A DNA stretch of 64,000 nucleotides from Paenibacillus solanacearum (GTDB lineage Bacteria > Bacillota > Bacilli > Paenibacillales > NBRC-103111): positions 1 to 64,000 of the forward strand of contig NZ_CAJVAS010000013.1 in assembly GCF_910593845.1 (NCBI RefSeq), in the 5' to 3' direction. A program made the translations under genes and the position numbers. The first letter of the stretch is position 1; every line of letters begins with the position of its first letter. Shown piece by piece: positions 26,175 through 32,803 of this stretch. The notes under the pieces are model-generated. The model made no database searches. It saw only the letters and a list, made by a program, of their open reading frames with translations, and was not told the DNA's origin.

Positions 26175-26396
26175 TTGAAGGGCGAACATAAAAGCAAATT
26201 TCTACTGACCAACCGCGAACGCGAAGTTTTTGAGCTTTTGGTACAGGATAAAACGACAAAAGATATTGCACAGCAGTTGTTTATTAGCGAGAAAACTGTG
26301 CGTAATCATATCTCGAACGTGATGCAGAAGCTGAATGTGAAAGGCCGTTCGCAGGCGGTAGTAGAGCTTATCAAGCTTGGGGAGCTGCAGATCTGA
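26175..26396 (+). CDS. gerE: Sporulation transcription factor GerE
   Basis: A 73-residue protein made only of a LuxR-type helix-turn-helix. LTNREREVFELLVQDKTTKD and the following ISEKTVRNHISNVMQKLNVK are almost the same as in Bacillus subtilis GerE, which is also 74 residues long. GerE acts in the mother cell after sigma-K and activates or represses late coat genes. The start is TTG at 26175 with AGGAGGGGTGA upstream. Single gene between two terminators. Confidence 0.95.
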   Translation: MKGEHKSKFLLTNREREVFELLVQDKTTKDIAQQLFISEKTVRNHISNVMQKLNVKGRSQAVVELIKLGELQI

Positions 26397-26442
26397 TCGG
26401 TTGATCGGAGAAGCGGATCCGGTTTGAGATTCAACCGCACCC

Positions 26443-26490
26443 AGCCTTCTTTATAAACTTTCCTTCCGAGGAAAGTTTACGAAGAAGGCT
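26443..26490 (+). terminator. Terminator after gerE
   Basis: AGCCTTCTT pairs with AAGAAGGCT, with an inner AAACTTTCCT/AGGAAAGTTT stem on a TCCG loop. Only a short T-tract follows. Confidence 0.75.
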
Positions 26491-26537
26491 CTTTGGTTTC
26501 CGGGCACTTAGGATAATACGCTAAATATTTTGTTTTG

Positions 26538-26566
26538 TTGGATTATTCCGAAAACAATGCTATAAT
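26538..26566 (+). promoter_or_regulatory. Sigma-A promoter of the first csp gene
   Basis: TTGGAT, 17 bases, TATAAT, with an extended -10 TG one base upstream. Transcription would begin near 26573, giving a leader of about 120 bases. Confidence 0.85.
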
Positions 26567-26587
26567 AAATTAAATTGGTGTATCTGA

Positions 26588-26653
26588 AAATCACATGTTG
26601 CAATGAGTATCGGTCTTCTGAAAGGTACTTGTTGCAATATGTGATTTTTTTTT
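26588..26653 (+). promoter_or_regulatory. Terminator-shaped hairpin in the leader of the first csp gene
   Basis: AAATCACATGTTGCAA at 26588-26603 pairs with TTGCAATATGTGATTT at 26632-26647 over 16 base pairs with one G-U. AGTATC and GGTACT form an inner stem. A run of nine T follows, yet the csp start is still 41 bases downstream. This is the form of an intrinsic terminator placed inside a leader, so it may work as an attenuator or temperature sensor. Confidence 0.7.
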
Positions 26654-26694
26654 ATCACGATATGCGGATAAGTACAAATGAAGGAGGGTTCTGT

Positions 26695-26901
26695 ATGCAA
26701 ACGGGTACGGTGAAATGGTTTCATACCGAAAAAGGGTACGGTTTTATAGAAGTGGACGGCGGCGCGAACGACATCTTCGTGCACTCCAGCGCGATTACGG
26801 GGGGCGGGTTTAGATCACTGGTTGAGGGGCAAAAGGTGCGATTTACCGTTGGGCAAAGCATTCGCGGTTCCCAAGCTGAAAATGTTGAAAAAGTATATTG
26901 A
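26695..26901 (+). CDS. Cold-shock protein, first copy
   Basis: A 68-residue CspA-family protein that binds single-stranded RNA and [20 protein letters not shown] carries RNP1 (KGYGFI) and [10 protein letters not shown] carries RNP2 (DIFVH). Compared with the second copy, His replaces Asn in the KWFN motif and the centre reads [10 protein letters not shown]. The start is fixed by AAGGAGGGTT upstream of the ATG at 26695; the upstream frame covers the leader. The next small gene begins almost at its stop codon. Confidence 0.95.
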   Translation: MQTGTVKWFHTEKGYGFIEVDGGANDIFVHSSAITGGGFRSLVEGQKVRFTVGQSIRGSQAENVEKVY

Positions 26902-26903
26902 AG

Positions 26904-27128
26904 ATGAATCCGATGTTTGCAAGCAATCCGTGGCTGGTGAACCAAGCGGATTTTGATAATGCCATGTTTTTGGAAATTCCGGTCACGGTGTGGAGAGACA
27001 ATCGCTATATCGACTACGGAGGAATAATTATTAAACATAACGATGATGCCGTATGGATTGCCGGCGATTATTTTCTGAAAAAGGAATTCAGGTTTAAGAT
27101 CAGGTCAGCGGACATTTCGAATCGATAA
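26904..27128 (+). CDS. Hypothetical small protein after csp
   Basis: A 74-residue protein, not recognised. It is rich in aromatic residues (NPWLVN, VTVWRDNRYIDYGGIII, WIAGDYFLKKEFRFKIR) and looks like a small all-beta domain. No signal peptide. The ATG at 26904 lies two bases past the csp stop, and a TTG at 26898 overlaps that stop; no clear ribosome binding site is present, so translation is probably coupled to csp. Co-transcription makes a cold-related role likely but unproved. Confidence 0.7.
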   Translation: MNPMFASNPWLVNQADFDNAMFLEIPVTVWRDNRYIDYGGIIIKHNDDAVWIAGDYFLKKEFRFKIRSADISNR

Positions 27129-27156
27129 GAATAAGGATTACAGGGAGGTATCGTGA

Positions 27157-27441
27157 ATGGCCGTATACCATTACAACGAAGTACCGAAAGAACTGCAGGT
27201 CAATCACTTGTACACCTTGCGACAAATTCGATTGTTTATGACCGCCAATAACAATTGCTTGTTTCTTCATAGGGACTTGAATGCGCTGGATGCCGAATCC
27301 AATAAAAAAGTAACCGTCGTTTCCAAAGACGAGTATTACATTCATCAATATGCCGACCGGTCATACTTGATCCCGTACGAGAAGAAAGTTATATATCATT
27401 TAAGCCAAGCGGATGATGGAACGCAAGGCGGCTTATCATAG
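27157..27441 (+). CDS. Hypothetical small protein in the cold-shock operon
   Basis: A 94-residue protein, not recognised. It is soluble, with several Tyr and His residues (YHYNEVPKELQVNHLYTLR, NNCLFLHRDLNAL, YYIHQYADRSYLIPYEKKVIYHL). CAGGGAGG precedes the ATG. It follows the previous small gene by 28 bases with no terminator between, so csp and both small genes form one unit ended by the terminator at 27547. No function is proposed. Confidence 0.72.
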   Translation: MAVYHYNEVPKELQVNHLYTLRQIRLFMTANNNCLFLHRDLNALDAESNKKVTVVSKDEYYIHQYADRSYLIPYEKKVIYHLSQADDGTQGGLS

Positions 27442-27546
27442 CAGGAACACAGGATGGCTGATACCCGTCGCGGAAACAAACATCGCCCTGCAGTCATCAG
27501 CTCGTTCCCTCTTTGTTCGTAGAAGCGTTACGCGAACGAACATGGC

Positions 27547-27587
27547 GCCTTATCCGGAAAAATTCTCCGGATAAGGCGTTTTTCTTT
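27547..27587 (+). terminator. Terminator of the first cold-shock unit
   Basis: GCCTTATCCGGA pairs with TCCGGATAAGGC and is followed by GTTTTTCTTT. Confidence 0.92.
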
Positions 27588-27627
27588 CAGAAAGATTTTC
27601 CCAGATAATCATAATGCAAGATGCAGT

Positions 27628-27656
27628 TTGCTTTTCTCATAGGGGTGTGTTATCAT
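27628..27656 (+). promoter_or_regulatory. Sigma-A promoter of the second csp gene
   Basis: TTGCTT, 17 bases, TATCAT, with TG one base before the -10. The architecture matches that of the first csp promoter. The leader would be about 135 bases. Confidence 0.75.
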
Positions 27657-27682
27657 GAAGTTAATCATATATTTGAAACCTG

Positions 27683-27745
27683 AATTCACATATTGCAAAG
27701 GGGATCATTTGTGCGATGGAGCCTTTTTCAATGTGTGAATTTTTT
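27683..27745 (+). promoter_or_regulatory. Terminator-shaped hairpin in the leader of the second csp gene
   Basis: AATTCACATATTG at 27683-27695 pairs with CAATGTGTGAATT at 27729-27741 over 13 pairs with one U-G; AAAGG and CCTTT form an inner stem. Five T follow, and the gene begins 53 bases later. The arms share the TCACATnTTG core with the element at 26588. Confidence 0.7.
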
Positions 27746-27798
27746 ATTTGCTTCAAGGAATAAAAAGTACATGTTAAATAAACTTTGGAGGTAATACA

Positions 27799-27999
27799 AT
27801 GCAAACAGGTACAGTAAAATGGTTTAATGCAGAGAAAGGCTTCGGTTTTATCGAAGTGGAAGGCGGCAATGACGTATTCGTTCACTTCAGCGCCATTACG
27901 GGTGACGGGTACAAATCGCTGGATGAAGGCCAACGCGTCGAATTTAACGTCGTGCAAGGCAACCGCGGACCGCAAGCGGAAAATGTAGTAAAACTGTAA
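27799..27999 (+). CDS. Cold-shock protein, second copy
   Basis: A 66-residue CspA-family protein with canonical [27 protein letters not shown], including RNP1 and RNP2. The ribosome binding site is GGAGG. It is closer to the family consensus than the first copy and is probably the main cold-shock protein. A strong terminator follows, with a YdjO-like gene just beyond it. Confidence 0.96.
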   Translation: MQTGTVKWFNAEKGFGFIEVEGGNDVFVHFSAITGDGYKSLDEGQRVEFNVVQGNRGPQAENVVKL

Positions 28000-28011
28000 T
28001 AGCCCGAATCG

Positions 28012-28048
28012 AAACTGCCCTTAACAAATGTGTTGAGGGCAGTTTTTC
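28012..28048 (+). terminator. Terminator after the second csp gene
   Basis: AAACTGCCCTTAACA pairs with TGTTGAGGGCAGTTT (one T-G) and is followed by TTTTTCTT. Read-through would reach the YdjO-like gene. Confidence 0.92.
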
Positions 28049-28072
28049 TTTAAATCAAAGGAGGGGTTACGC

Positions 28073-28300
28073 GTGTATTTTCAGAAAAGATCGTCAGAGC
28101 CTGTCCCGGAGGAAAACACGATGATATGGTCATGCGCTCAAGAAGGCTGTAAGGGCTGGATGCGGGACAACTTTTCTTTCGAATGCGCGCCGACCTGCCG
28201 GCAGTGTCACTCCCCGATGGTTAGCAGCGTGAAGATGCTTCCTTTGCTGTCCAACCCGAATATCGACATGAAATCGCTAAAGAAAGGCGTGCAGATTTAG
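28073..28300 (+). CDS. YdjO-like cold-inducible zinc-ribbon protein
   Basis: A 75-residue protein with MIWSCAQEGCKGWMRDNFSF followed by ECAPTCRQCHSPM: two pairs of Cys that would bind one zinc. This is the pattern of the YdjO family, named cold-inducible. The start is GTG at 28073 with GGAGGGG upstream. It lies 25 bases after the csp terminator and has no obvious promoter of its own, so partial read-through from csp is likely. Confidence 0.82.
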   Translation: MYFQKRSSEPVPEENTMIWSCAQEGCKGWMRDNFSFECAPTCRQCHSPMVSSVKMLPLLSNPNIDMKSLKKGVQI

Positions 28301-28365
28301 CAGCTTCAAATGAATCATACGCTTGCATTCATGAAACCGTCCTGGTCGCTTATGGATAACATCGG

Positions 28366-28394
28366 TTGTCAAGATTCGTTTTTTTCGCTATGAT
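28366..28394 (+). promoter_or_regulatory. Sigma-A promoter of the ZTP riboswitch transcript
   Basis: TTGTCA, 17 bases, TATGAT. Transcription would start near 28401, a few bases before the riboswitch. Confidence 0.8.
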
Positions 28395-28407
28395 GAATAC
28401 AACTACA

Positions 28408-28483
28408 AACCCGTGCGCAACTGGCGATAAAGGTGGAGCAACCACCGGGGAGCGTGCGGGGATATCGGCCGGTCGCCTGGGCA
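28408..28483 (+). promoter_or_regulatory. ZTP (pfl) riboswitch aptamer
   Basis: The conserved pieces are present in order: GCGCAACTGGCGATAAAGG, the GGTGG-AGCAA-CCACCGGGGAGCG helix, and the 3-prime GGCCGGTCGCCTGGGCA that forms the pseudoknot. This is the pfl motif, which senses ZTP/ZMP, a signal of folate shortage, and commonly precedes folD, fhs and purine genes. The gene downstream is folD-like. Confidence 0.93.
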
Positions 28484-28484
28484 A

Positions 28485-28519
28485 AGTATTCGATTCTTCG
28501 GAACCGAATGCTTTTTTTT
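28485..28519 (+). terminator. Riboswitch-controlled terminator
   Basis: AGTATTCG pairs with CGAATGCT over a TTC-TTCG-GAA inner hairpin and is followed by eight T, all before the ribosome binding site. It begins two bases after the aptamer, so ligand binding should compete with terminator formation and switch the gene on. Confidence 0.9.
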
Positions 28520-28563
28520 GTTTTCCAAACGACAGTTTGAACAAAAAAGAGGAGGCGTTCAGG

Positions 28564-30081
28564 ATGGGATTGCGGATGAAAGGAAAAGAACTGGCCGATA
28601 CGCTGGCGGCCGATATTGCGGGACAAGCGAAGGAATGGACAGCGAAAGGACATGAGCCGCGCATCGTGACGGTGCTCGTCAAGGGAGATCCCGCTTCGGC
28701 GTATTATGCGGAGGCGAAGCGGAAGGCGGCCGAACGGCTTGCGATCCGTTTTGAGCTGCACGCATTCGAGCCGGACGTACAGGAGTCTGCGCTGCTGCGG
28801 ACGATCGCGCAGTGGAATGCGGACGGCACCGTTCACGGCATCATGGTGGAGCTGCCGCTGCCGCCACATCTCGATACGGCTCGCGTGACGGCGGCGATCG
28901 ACCCGCGCAAAGACGCGGACGGCGTGACGCCGGCCAACAAGCTGGCGCTGTATTCCGGAGCGGACGGCATATTCCCGGCGACGCCGCTCGCCTGCATCCG
29001 GCTGCTGAAGCATTACGGCTATGAGCTGGCGGGGAAGCATGCCGTCATCGTCGGCCGCGGCGAGACGGTGGGAAGACCGCTGGCCCAGCTGCTGCTCCGG
29101 GAGCAAGCAACCGTGACGGTATGCCACTCGCGCACTCCGGATTTGGCGAGGCATATTCGGCAGGCGGATATTTTGTTTGCCGCTGCGGGGCGCAGGGCAC
29201 TCGTGACGCCGGAGATGACGCATAGCGGCCTTGTCATTGTCGACGCCGGGATCAATGAAGGCGAAGACGGCCGCATCGCCGGCGATACGGCGCCGGAGAC
29301 GATGGACGCGGTGGCGGCGATGAGTCCGGTGCCCGGAGGAGTAGGCGCTGTGACGACGATGATGCTGTTCCATAACTTGCTGCGCGGCATGGTGCTTCAG
29401 TTGGGTCCTGGCGCCAGCGAAACGGTCCGGATCGAGCATGAAGAGCGGCCTTTTGCTCAATCGCTTCGCGAATTTGTGACGGCCGCGGCTTCTTCTGCGC
29501 CGACGCCGGGTGGAGGCGGCGTCGCTGCCGTCGCCTGCGCGCTGGGTGCGGCTATGGGAGCGATGACCGCGAAGCTGTCCGTCGGGCCGAAATTCCGCGA
29601 ATGGGAAGCGCGTATGGAGCAGGCGGCCCGCAGGCTCGATGCGATTGCTGCGGACTGCGAACGCATTGCAGCGGGAGACGCGGACTCGTTCCGCGAATAT
29701 ATGAAGGCGCTGAAATGGCCCAACGGGTCGCCGGAGGAGAAGGAGCGGCGCAAGCAGGCGATCGCGGCGGCCGCGACGCGGGCGACGGAGGTGCCGCTGG
29801 AATTGATTAGTCTTTGCGATGACACACTACAATGGATCGACGAGATGAAAGAAGGAGCCAATCCGAACGTGCTCTCCGATCTCGGCATTGGCGCTGTTCT
29901 TGCCGAAGCCGCCGCGCAATCCGCATGGCTGACCGTGCAGATCAACTTGCCCGCCATCCGTCATGTGCAGATGCGGCAGCGCTTCGCGGCCGAGGCGGAG
30001 GAGCGAATGAGTCTCATCTGCGAACGGAAAAAAGCCGTCCAGGCGATGGTTCATGGACGGCTCGAAGGAAATATGGATTAG
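28564..30081 (+). CDS. FolD-cyclodeaminase (FchA/FTCD-C) fusion
   Basis: A 505-residue protein. Residues 1 to about 285 are FolD-like (methylene-THF dehydrogenase/methenyl-THF cyclohydrolase): the catalytic Lys lies in SAYYAEAKRKA, and the NADP fold is visible. Several family motifs deviate: DADGVTPAN for DVDGFHxxN, FPATP for PCTP, GRGETVGRP for GRSxxVGxP, PGGVGAVT for PGGVGPMT. Residues about 295-500 are a cyclodeaminase/cyclohydrolase domain (SSAPTPGGGGVAAVACALGAAM, NPNVLSDLGIGAVLAEAA). The second domain may take over cyclohydrolase work. The start at 28564 follows GAGGAGG. It is expressed under the ZTP riboswitch. Confidence 0.88.
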   Translation: MGLRMKGKELADTLAADIAGQAKEWTAKGHEPRIVTVLVKGDPASAYYAEAKRKAAERLAIRFELHAFEPDVQESALLRTIAQWNADGTVHGIMVELPLPPHLDTARVTAAIDPRKDADGVTPANKLALYSGADGIFPATPLACIRLLKHYGYELAGKHAVIVGRGETVGRPLAQLLLREQATVTVCHSRTPDLARHIRQADILFAAAGRRALVTPEMTHSGLVIVDAGINEGEDGRIAGDTAPETMDAVAAMSPVPGGVGAVTTMMLFHNLLRGMVLQLGPGASETVRIEHEERPFAQSLREFVTAAASSAPTPGGGGVAAVACALGAAMGAMTAKLSVGPKFREWEARMEQAARRLDAIAADCERIAAGDADSFREYMKALKWPNGSPEEKERRKQAIAAAATRATEVPLELISLCDDTLQWIDEMKEGANPNVLSDLGIGAVLAEAAAQSAWLTVQINLPAIRHVQMRQRFAAEAEERMSLICERKKAVQAMVHGRLEGNMD

Positions 30082-30128
30082 AACGGATTACGCTGCCGGC
30101 TCAATGCAGGCGCCGGGGAACGTAAGCG

Positions 30129-30163
30129 GAACAGCGGCCTCTCGGGAGGGGAGGCCGCTGTTC
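30129..30163 (+). terminator. Hairpin after the FolD fusion gene
   Basis: GAACAGCGGCCTC pairs with GAGGCCGCTGTTC. No T-tract follows, so termination may be weak. Confidence 0.6.
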
Positions 30164-30257
30164 GCCAAACGAAAACAGGCCGCATGGCGGGAATAGATTT
30201 ACAGTTTCCGTCCGACAGGATATGATATAGGCAAAATACCCCGAAGGAGTGGCATAC

Positions 30258-30845
30258 TTGCTCAGTTCCCACTTTCACGGCCAAAAGGTTTTACCGGCGA
30301 TCCGGAAAATGAAGGACTTGGAGCATTTGATGTCGTCCAGCTTCACGACGCTCGTTCTTCTCGACAGCCACATCGCGCAACTGGCCAGTATCGGGCAGCT
30401 TGTAAGGAAGCACCGCAAACAGCTGCTGGTACATGTAGACTTGATCAACGGATTGAAGAATGACGATTACGCCATCGAATTTGTATGCCAGACGATGCGG
30501 CCCGCGGGTATCATCTCGACCCGTTCCAGCGCGGTGATGACGGCGAAGAAGCATAAAATTCTCGGCATTCAGCGGCACTTTCTGCTCGACTCGACCGCGC
30601 TGGAGATGACCTACAAGCTATCCGACAAAATCAAGCCGGATTTCATCGAAGTGATGCCCGGCATTATGCCCCATATTATCGCGGAAATGCGGAAGCGGAT
30701 CGACATTCCGATTCTGGCGGGCGGACTGATCCGTACGCCGGGCGATGTCGATCTGGCGCTCGCTTCCGGGGCGGTCGCCGTGACCAGCTCCCTGAAGGAG
30801 CTGTGGAACGCATTCGCCGATGAAACGCCAAAGGCGCAGGATTAA
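30258..30845 (+). CDS. glpP: Glycerol-3-phosphate responsive antiterminator
   Basis: A 195-residue GlpP protein. In Bacillus it binds leader RNA of glpD and glpFK in the presence of glycerol 3-phosphate and prevents early termination. LLVHVDLINGLKNDDYAIEF, IISTRSSAVMTAKK, PDFIEVMPGIMP and ILAGGLIRTPGDV are typical. The TTG at 30258 is favoured because AAGGAGT lies eight bases upstream; a GTG at 30249 is too close to it. It ends convergently with glpD, and its last codons lie in the palindrome at 30828. Confidence 0.93.
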   Translation: MLSSHFHGQKVLPAIRKMKDLEHLMSSSFTTLVLLDSHIAQLASIGQLVRKHRKQLLVHVDLINGLKNDDYAIEFVCQTMRPAGIISTRSSAVMTAKKHKILGIQRHFLLDSTALEMTYKLSDKIKPDFIEVMPGIMPHIIAEMRKRIDIPILAGGLIRTPGDVDLALASGAVAVTSSLKELWNAFADETPKAQD

Positions 30846-30859
30846 TCCTGCGCCTTTGG
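30828..30859. terminator. Perfect 32-base palindrome spanning the glpP and glpD ends
   Basis: CCAAAGGCGCAGGATT is followed directly by its exact reverse complement. Both stop codons lie at the centre (TTAA), overlapping by three bases, and both proteins end in PKAQD. The fold can act as a bidirectional terminator, though T-tracts are poor. Confidence 0.85.
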
Positions 30860-32512
30860 TTCGACTGCGTCATGAATCAGCGTATCAAGCAAACGGGTAT
30901 GTGCCCCGGTCTCTTCTTCAGACCATCCGAAGCGTTTGGCCATGTAGGCAATGACTTGCGTCTTCCACTGCTTCGCCCAAGCGATATCGAAGTACACGGC
31001 GCCTGTGCGGCGAATGAAGAAGTCAGCCGGCGTTGCCGTCATTTCTTCCTCGATACCATACACCAGCGAAGCGAATACGTCGATCGGCAAGCCCGCTTGC
31101 TCGGCTTCTTGTTTGGCGTTCAGTCGGCCGTATACGAGGTCGATGTTGGAGCCGTAACGCTGCGTCAGCTTGGCCGCTTGCTCGCGGCTCAGCCCTTGAC
31201 GCACGCCTTCTTCCGTCTTCGACTTCAAGTAAGCGGCAAGTCCTTGCGAACCGCCAACGTCGCCACCGGATAAACGTACTTTATCCGTCGTGCAGCCCGG
31301 ATAAGAGCCTTTGCCTTCCTGCTGCAGCTGGTTTGCCACCATATCGACGATCCGTTCCGCCATTTTTCTGTAGCCGGTCAGCTTGCCGCCGGCAATCGTC
31401 ATCAAGCCGGACTTCGCAAGGAAAATTTCGTCTTTCCGAGAAAGCTCGGAAGGGGATTTGCCGTCTTCGTGAATGAGCGGACGCAGGCCGGCCCAGCTCG
31501 ACTCGACGTCTTTGTTCGTCAGCTTGATCGTCGGGAACATGAAGTTGGCGGCAGTGAGAATGTAATCGCGGTCAGCCACCGTCATGCGCGGGTGCACGAT
31601 GTCGCTTTGATAGTTTGTATCGGTTGTGCCGACATACGTTTTGCCGTCGCGCGGAATCGCGAACACCATCCGGCCGTCCGGCGTATCGAAGTAGATCGCC
31701 TGCTTCAACGGGAAGCGGCTGCCATCGATAACCAGATGCACGCCTTTGGTCAAGTGCAGGCGTTTGCCGAACTTGGAGCCGTCCTTTTCGCGAATCGTGT
31801 CGGCCCAAGGACCTGCGGCATTCACGATTTTGTGAGCGTAGATCTCATAAGACTCGCCGCTCAGCTGATCGACGACGCGAACGCCTGTCAGCTTTCCGTT
31901 CTCGTATAGCAGCTCTTCCGCTTTCGCGTAGTTGACGGCAAGCGCACCGCGGTTTACCGCTGCTTTCATCGTCTCGATCGTCAGTCTGGCATCGTCCGTG
32001 CGGTACTCGACGTAATAGCCGCCGCCTTTCAGTTTGTCGGAGCGAAGAAGAGGCTCGCGGCGCAGCGTTTCTTCCTTGGACAGCATGATGCGGCGTTCGC
32101 CGCGTTTGACGCCTGCAAGCATATCATAAACGTACAGACCGACGGAGCTGGCAAGCTTGCCATACGTGCCTCCCTCGATGACCGGCAGCATCATCCATTC
32201 CGGCGTCGTGACATGCGGCGCGTTTTCGTATACGATAGCGCGTTCTTTACCGACCTCTGCCACGATCTTGAATTCCAGCTGCTTCAGGTAACGCAACCCG
32301 CCGTGAATCAGCTTGGTGGAACGGCTCGACGTGCCGGCGGCGAAATCCTGCATCTCGATCAGGCCGATGTTCATTCCGCGAGTGCGGGCGTCAAGCGCGA
32401 TCCCTGCGCCGGTAATGCCGCCCCCGATGACCAGCAAGTCGAGAGGCTTAGCCGCCATTTGCTCCAGCAGTTGGCTTCTTCGTTCACTGGAAAAGTTGAT
32501 TGCGTTTGTCAT
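30842..32512 (-). CDS. glpD: Aerobic glycerol-3-phosphate dehydrogenase
   Basis: A 556-residue FAD enzyme that oxidises glycerol 3-phosphate to dihydroxyacetone phosphate and passes electrons to quinone at the membrane. LDLLVIGGGITGAGIALDAR is the FAD site; GTSSRSTKLIHGGLRYLKQ and WAGLRPLI are standard. The start at 32512 follows AAGGGAGAT; the longer frame covers the leader. Expression is probably controlled by GlpP through the terminator at 32552-32621. It is divergent from glpK, and glpF is not present. Confidence 0.96.
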   Translation of the reverse strand: MTNAINFSSERRSQLLEQMAAKPLDLLVIGGGITGAGIALDARTRGMNIGLIEMQDFAAGTSSRSTKLIHGGLRYLKQLEFKIVAEVGKERAIVYENAPHVTTPEWMMLPVIEGGTYGKLASSVGLYVYDMLAGVKRGERRIMLSKEETLRREPLLRSDKLKGGGYYVEYRTDDARLTIETMKAAVNRGALAVNYAKAEELLYENGKLTGVRVVDQLSGESYEIYAHKIVNAAGPWADTIREKDGSKFGKRLHLTKGVHLVIDGSRFPLKQAIYFDTPDGRMVFAIPRDGKTYVGTTDTNYQSDIVHPRMTVADRDYILTAANFMFPTIKLTNKDVESSWAGLRPLIHEDGKSPSELSRKDEIFLAKSGLMTIAGGKLTGYRKMAERIVDMVANQLQQEGKGSYPGCTTDKVRLSGGDVGGSQGLAAYLKSKTEEGVRQGLSREQAAKLTQRYGSNIDLVYGRLNAKQEAEQAGLPIDVFASLVYGIEEEMTATPADFFIRRTGAVYFDIAWAKQWKTQVIAYMAKRFGWSEEETGAHTRLLDTLIHDAVEPKAQD

Positions 32513-32551
32513 AGTAAGATCTCCCTTTTCTGTAGTCTGCCTCAAAGACAT

Positions 32552-32621
32552 AAAAAAAAGAGAAGACGCGGAACAAAGCTCCGGCATAGCAATGCCGAGA
32601 GGTTGTATCGCGGTCTTCTCT
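32552..32621 (-). terminator. GlpP-type antitermination leader terminator of glpD
   Basis: On the minus strand AGAGAAGAC(C)GCG pairs with CGCGTCTTCTCT and is followed by eight T. An inner hairpin (CGGCAT, AGCA, ATGCCG) sits in the loop. It lies between the glpD promoter and the glpD start, where a normal terminator would be pointless, as in the GlpP-controlled glpD leader of Bacillus subtilis. Confidence 0.88.
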
Positions 32622-32653
32622 GGTTCTCTGACCTTGATTAACTTGTTGCACCC

Positions 32654-32682
32654 ATCATAGCACGAAAGCAGAAGGGAAGCAA
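32654..32682 (-). promoter_or_regulatory. Sigma-A promoter of glpD
   Basis: On the minus strand TTGCTT, 17 bases, TATGAT, with TG one base before the -10. Transcripts would carry a leader of about 135 bases with the terminator. Confidence 0.8.
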
Positions 32683-32720
32683 CCATTTTTCATCGCTTTT
32701 TCATTGCTTTCAAACGGCCA

Positions 32721-32750
32721 TTGACAGCGAAAAAGCGCGTATGTTAGATT
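32721..32750 (+). promoter_or_regulatory. Probable glpK promoter
   Basis: TTGACA followed after 18 bases by TAGATT. No terminator-like fold lies between it and glpK, so glpK seems not to share the GlpP-type leader of glpD. Confidence 0.55.
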
Positions 32751-32803
32751 GCGAGTGCAAGCACATCGGAATTATTCATTCGTTCGATTGGGGAGGAAAA
32801 GCT

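Larger units (their letters stand above)
27442..27798 (+). other. Intergenic region between the two cold-shock units
   Basis: It holds the terminator at 27547-27587, the promoter of the second csp gene and its leader hairpin. No further gene is visible. Confidence 0.7.

Noticed and set aside
32690..32760. A catabolite-responsive element between glpD and glpK
   Set aside because: TGAAAGC-like and TGACAGCG-like stretches occur, but none has the full cre pattern with its central CG and symmetric ends.
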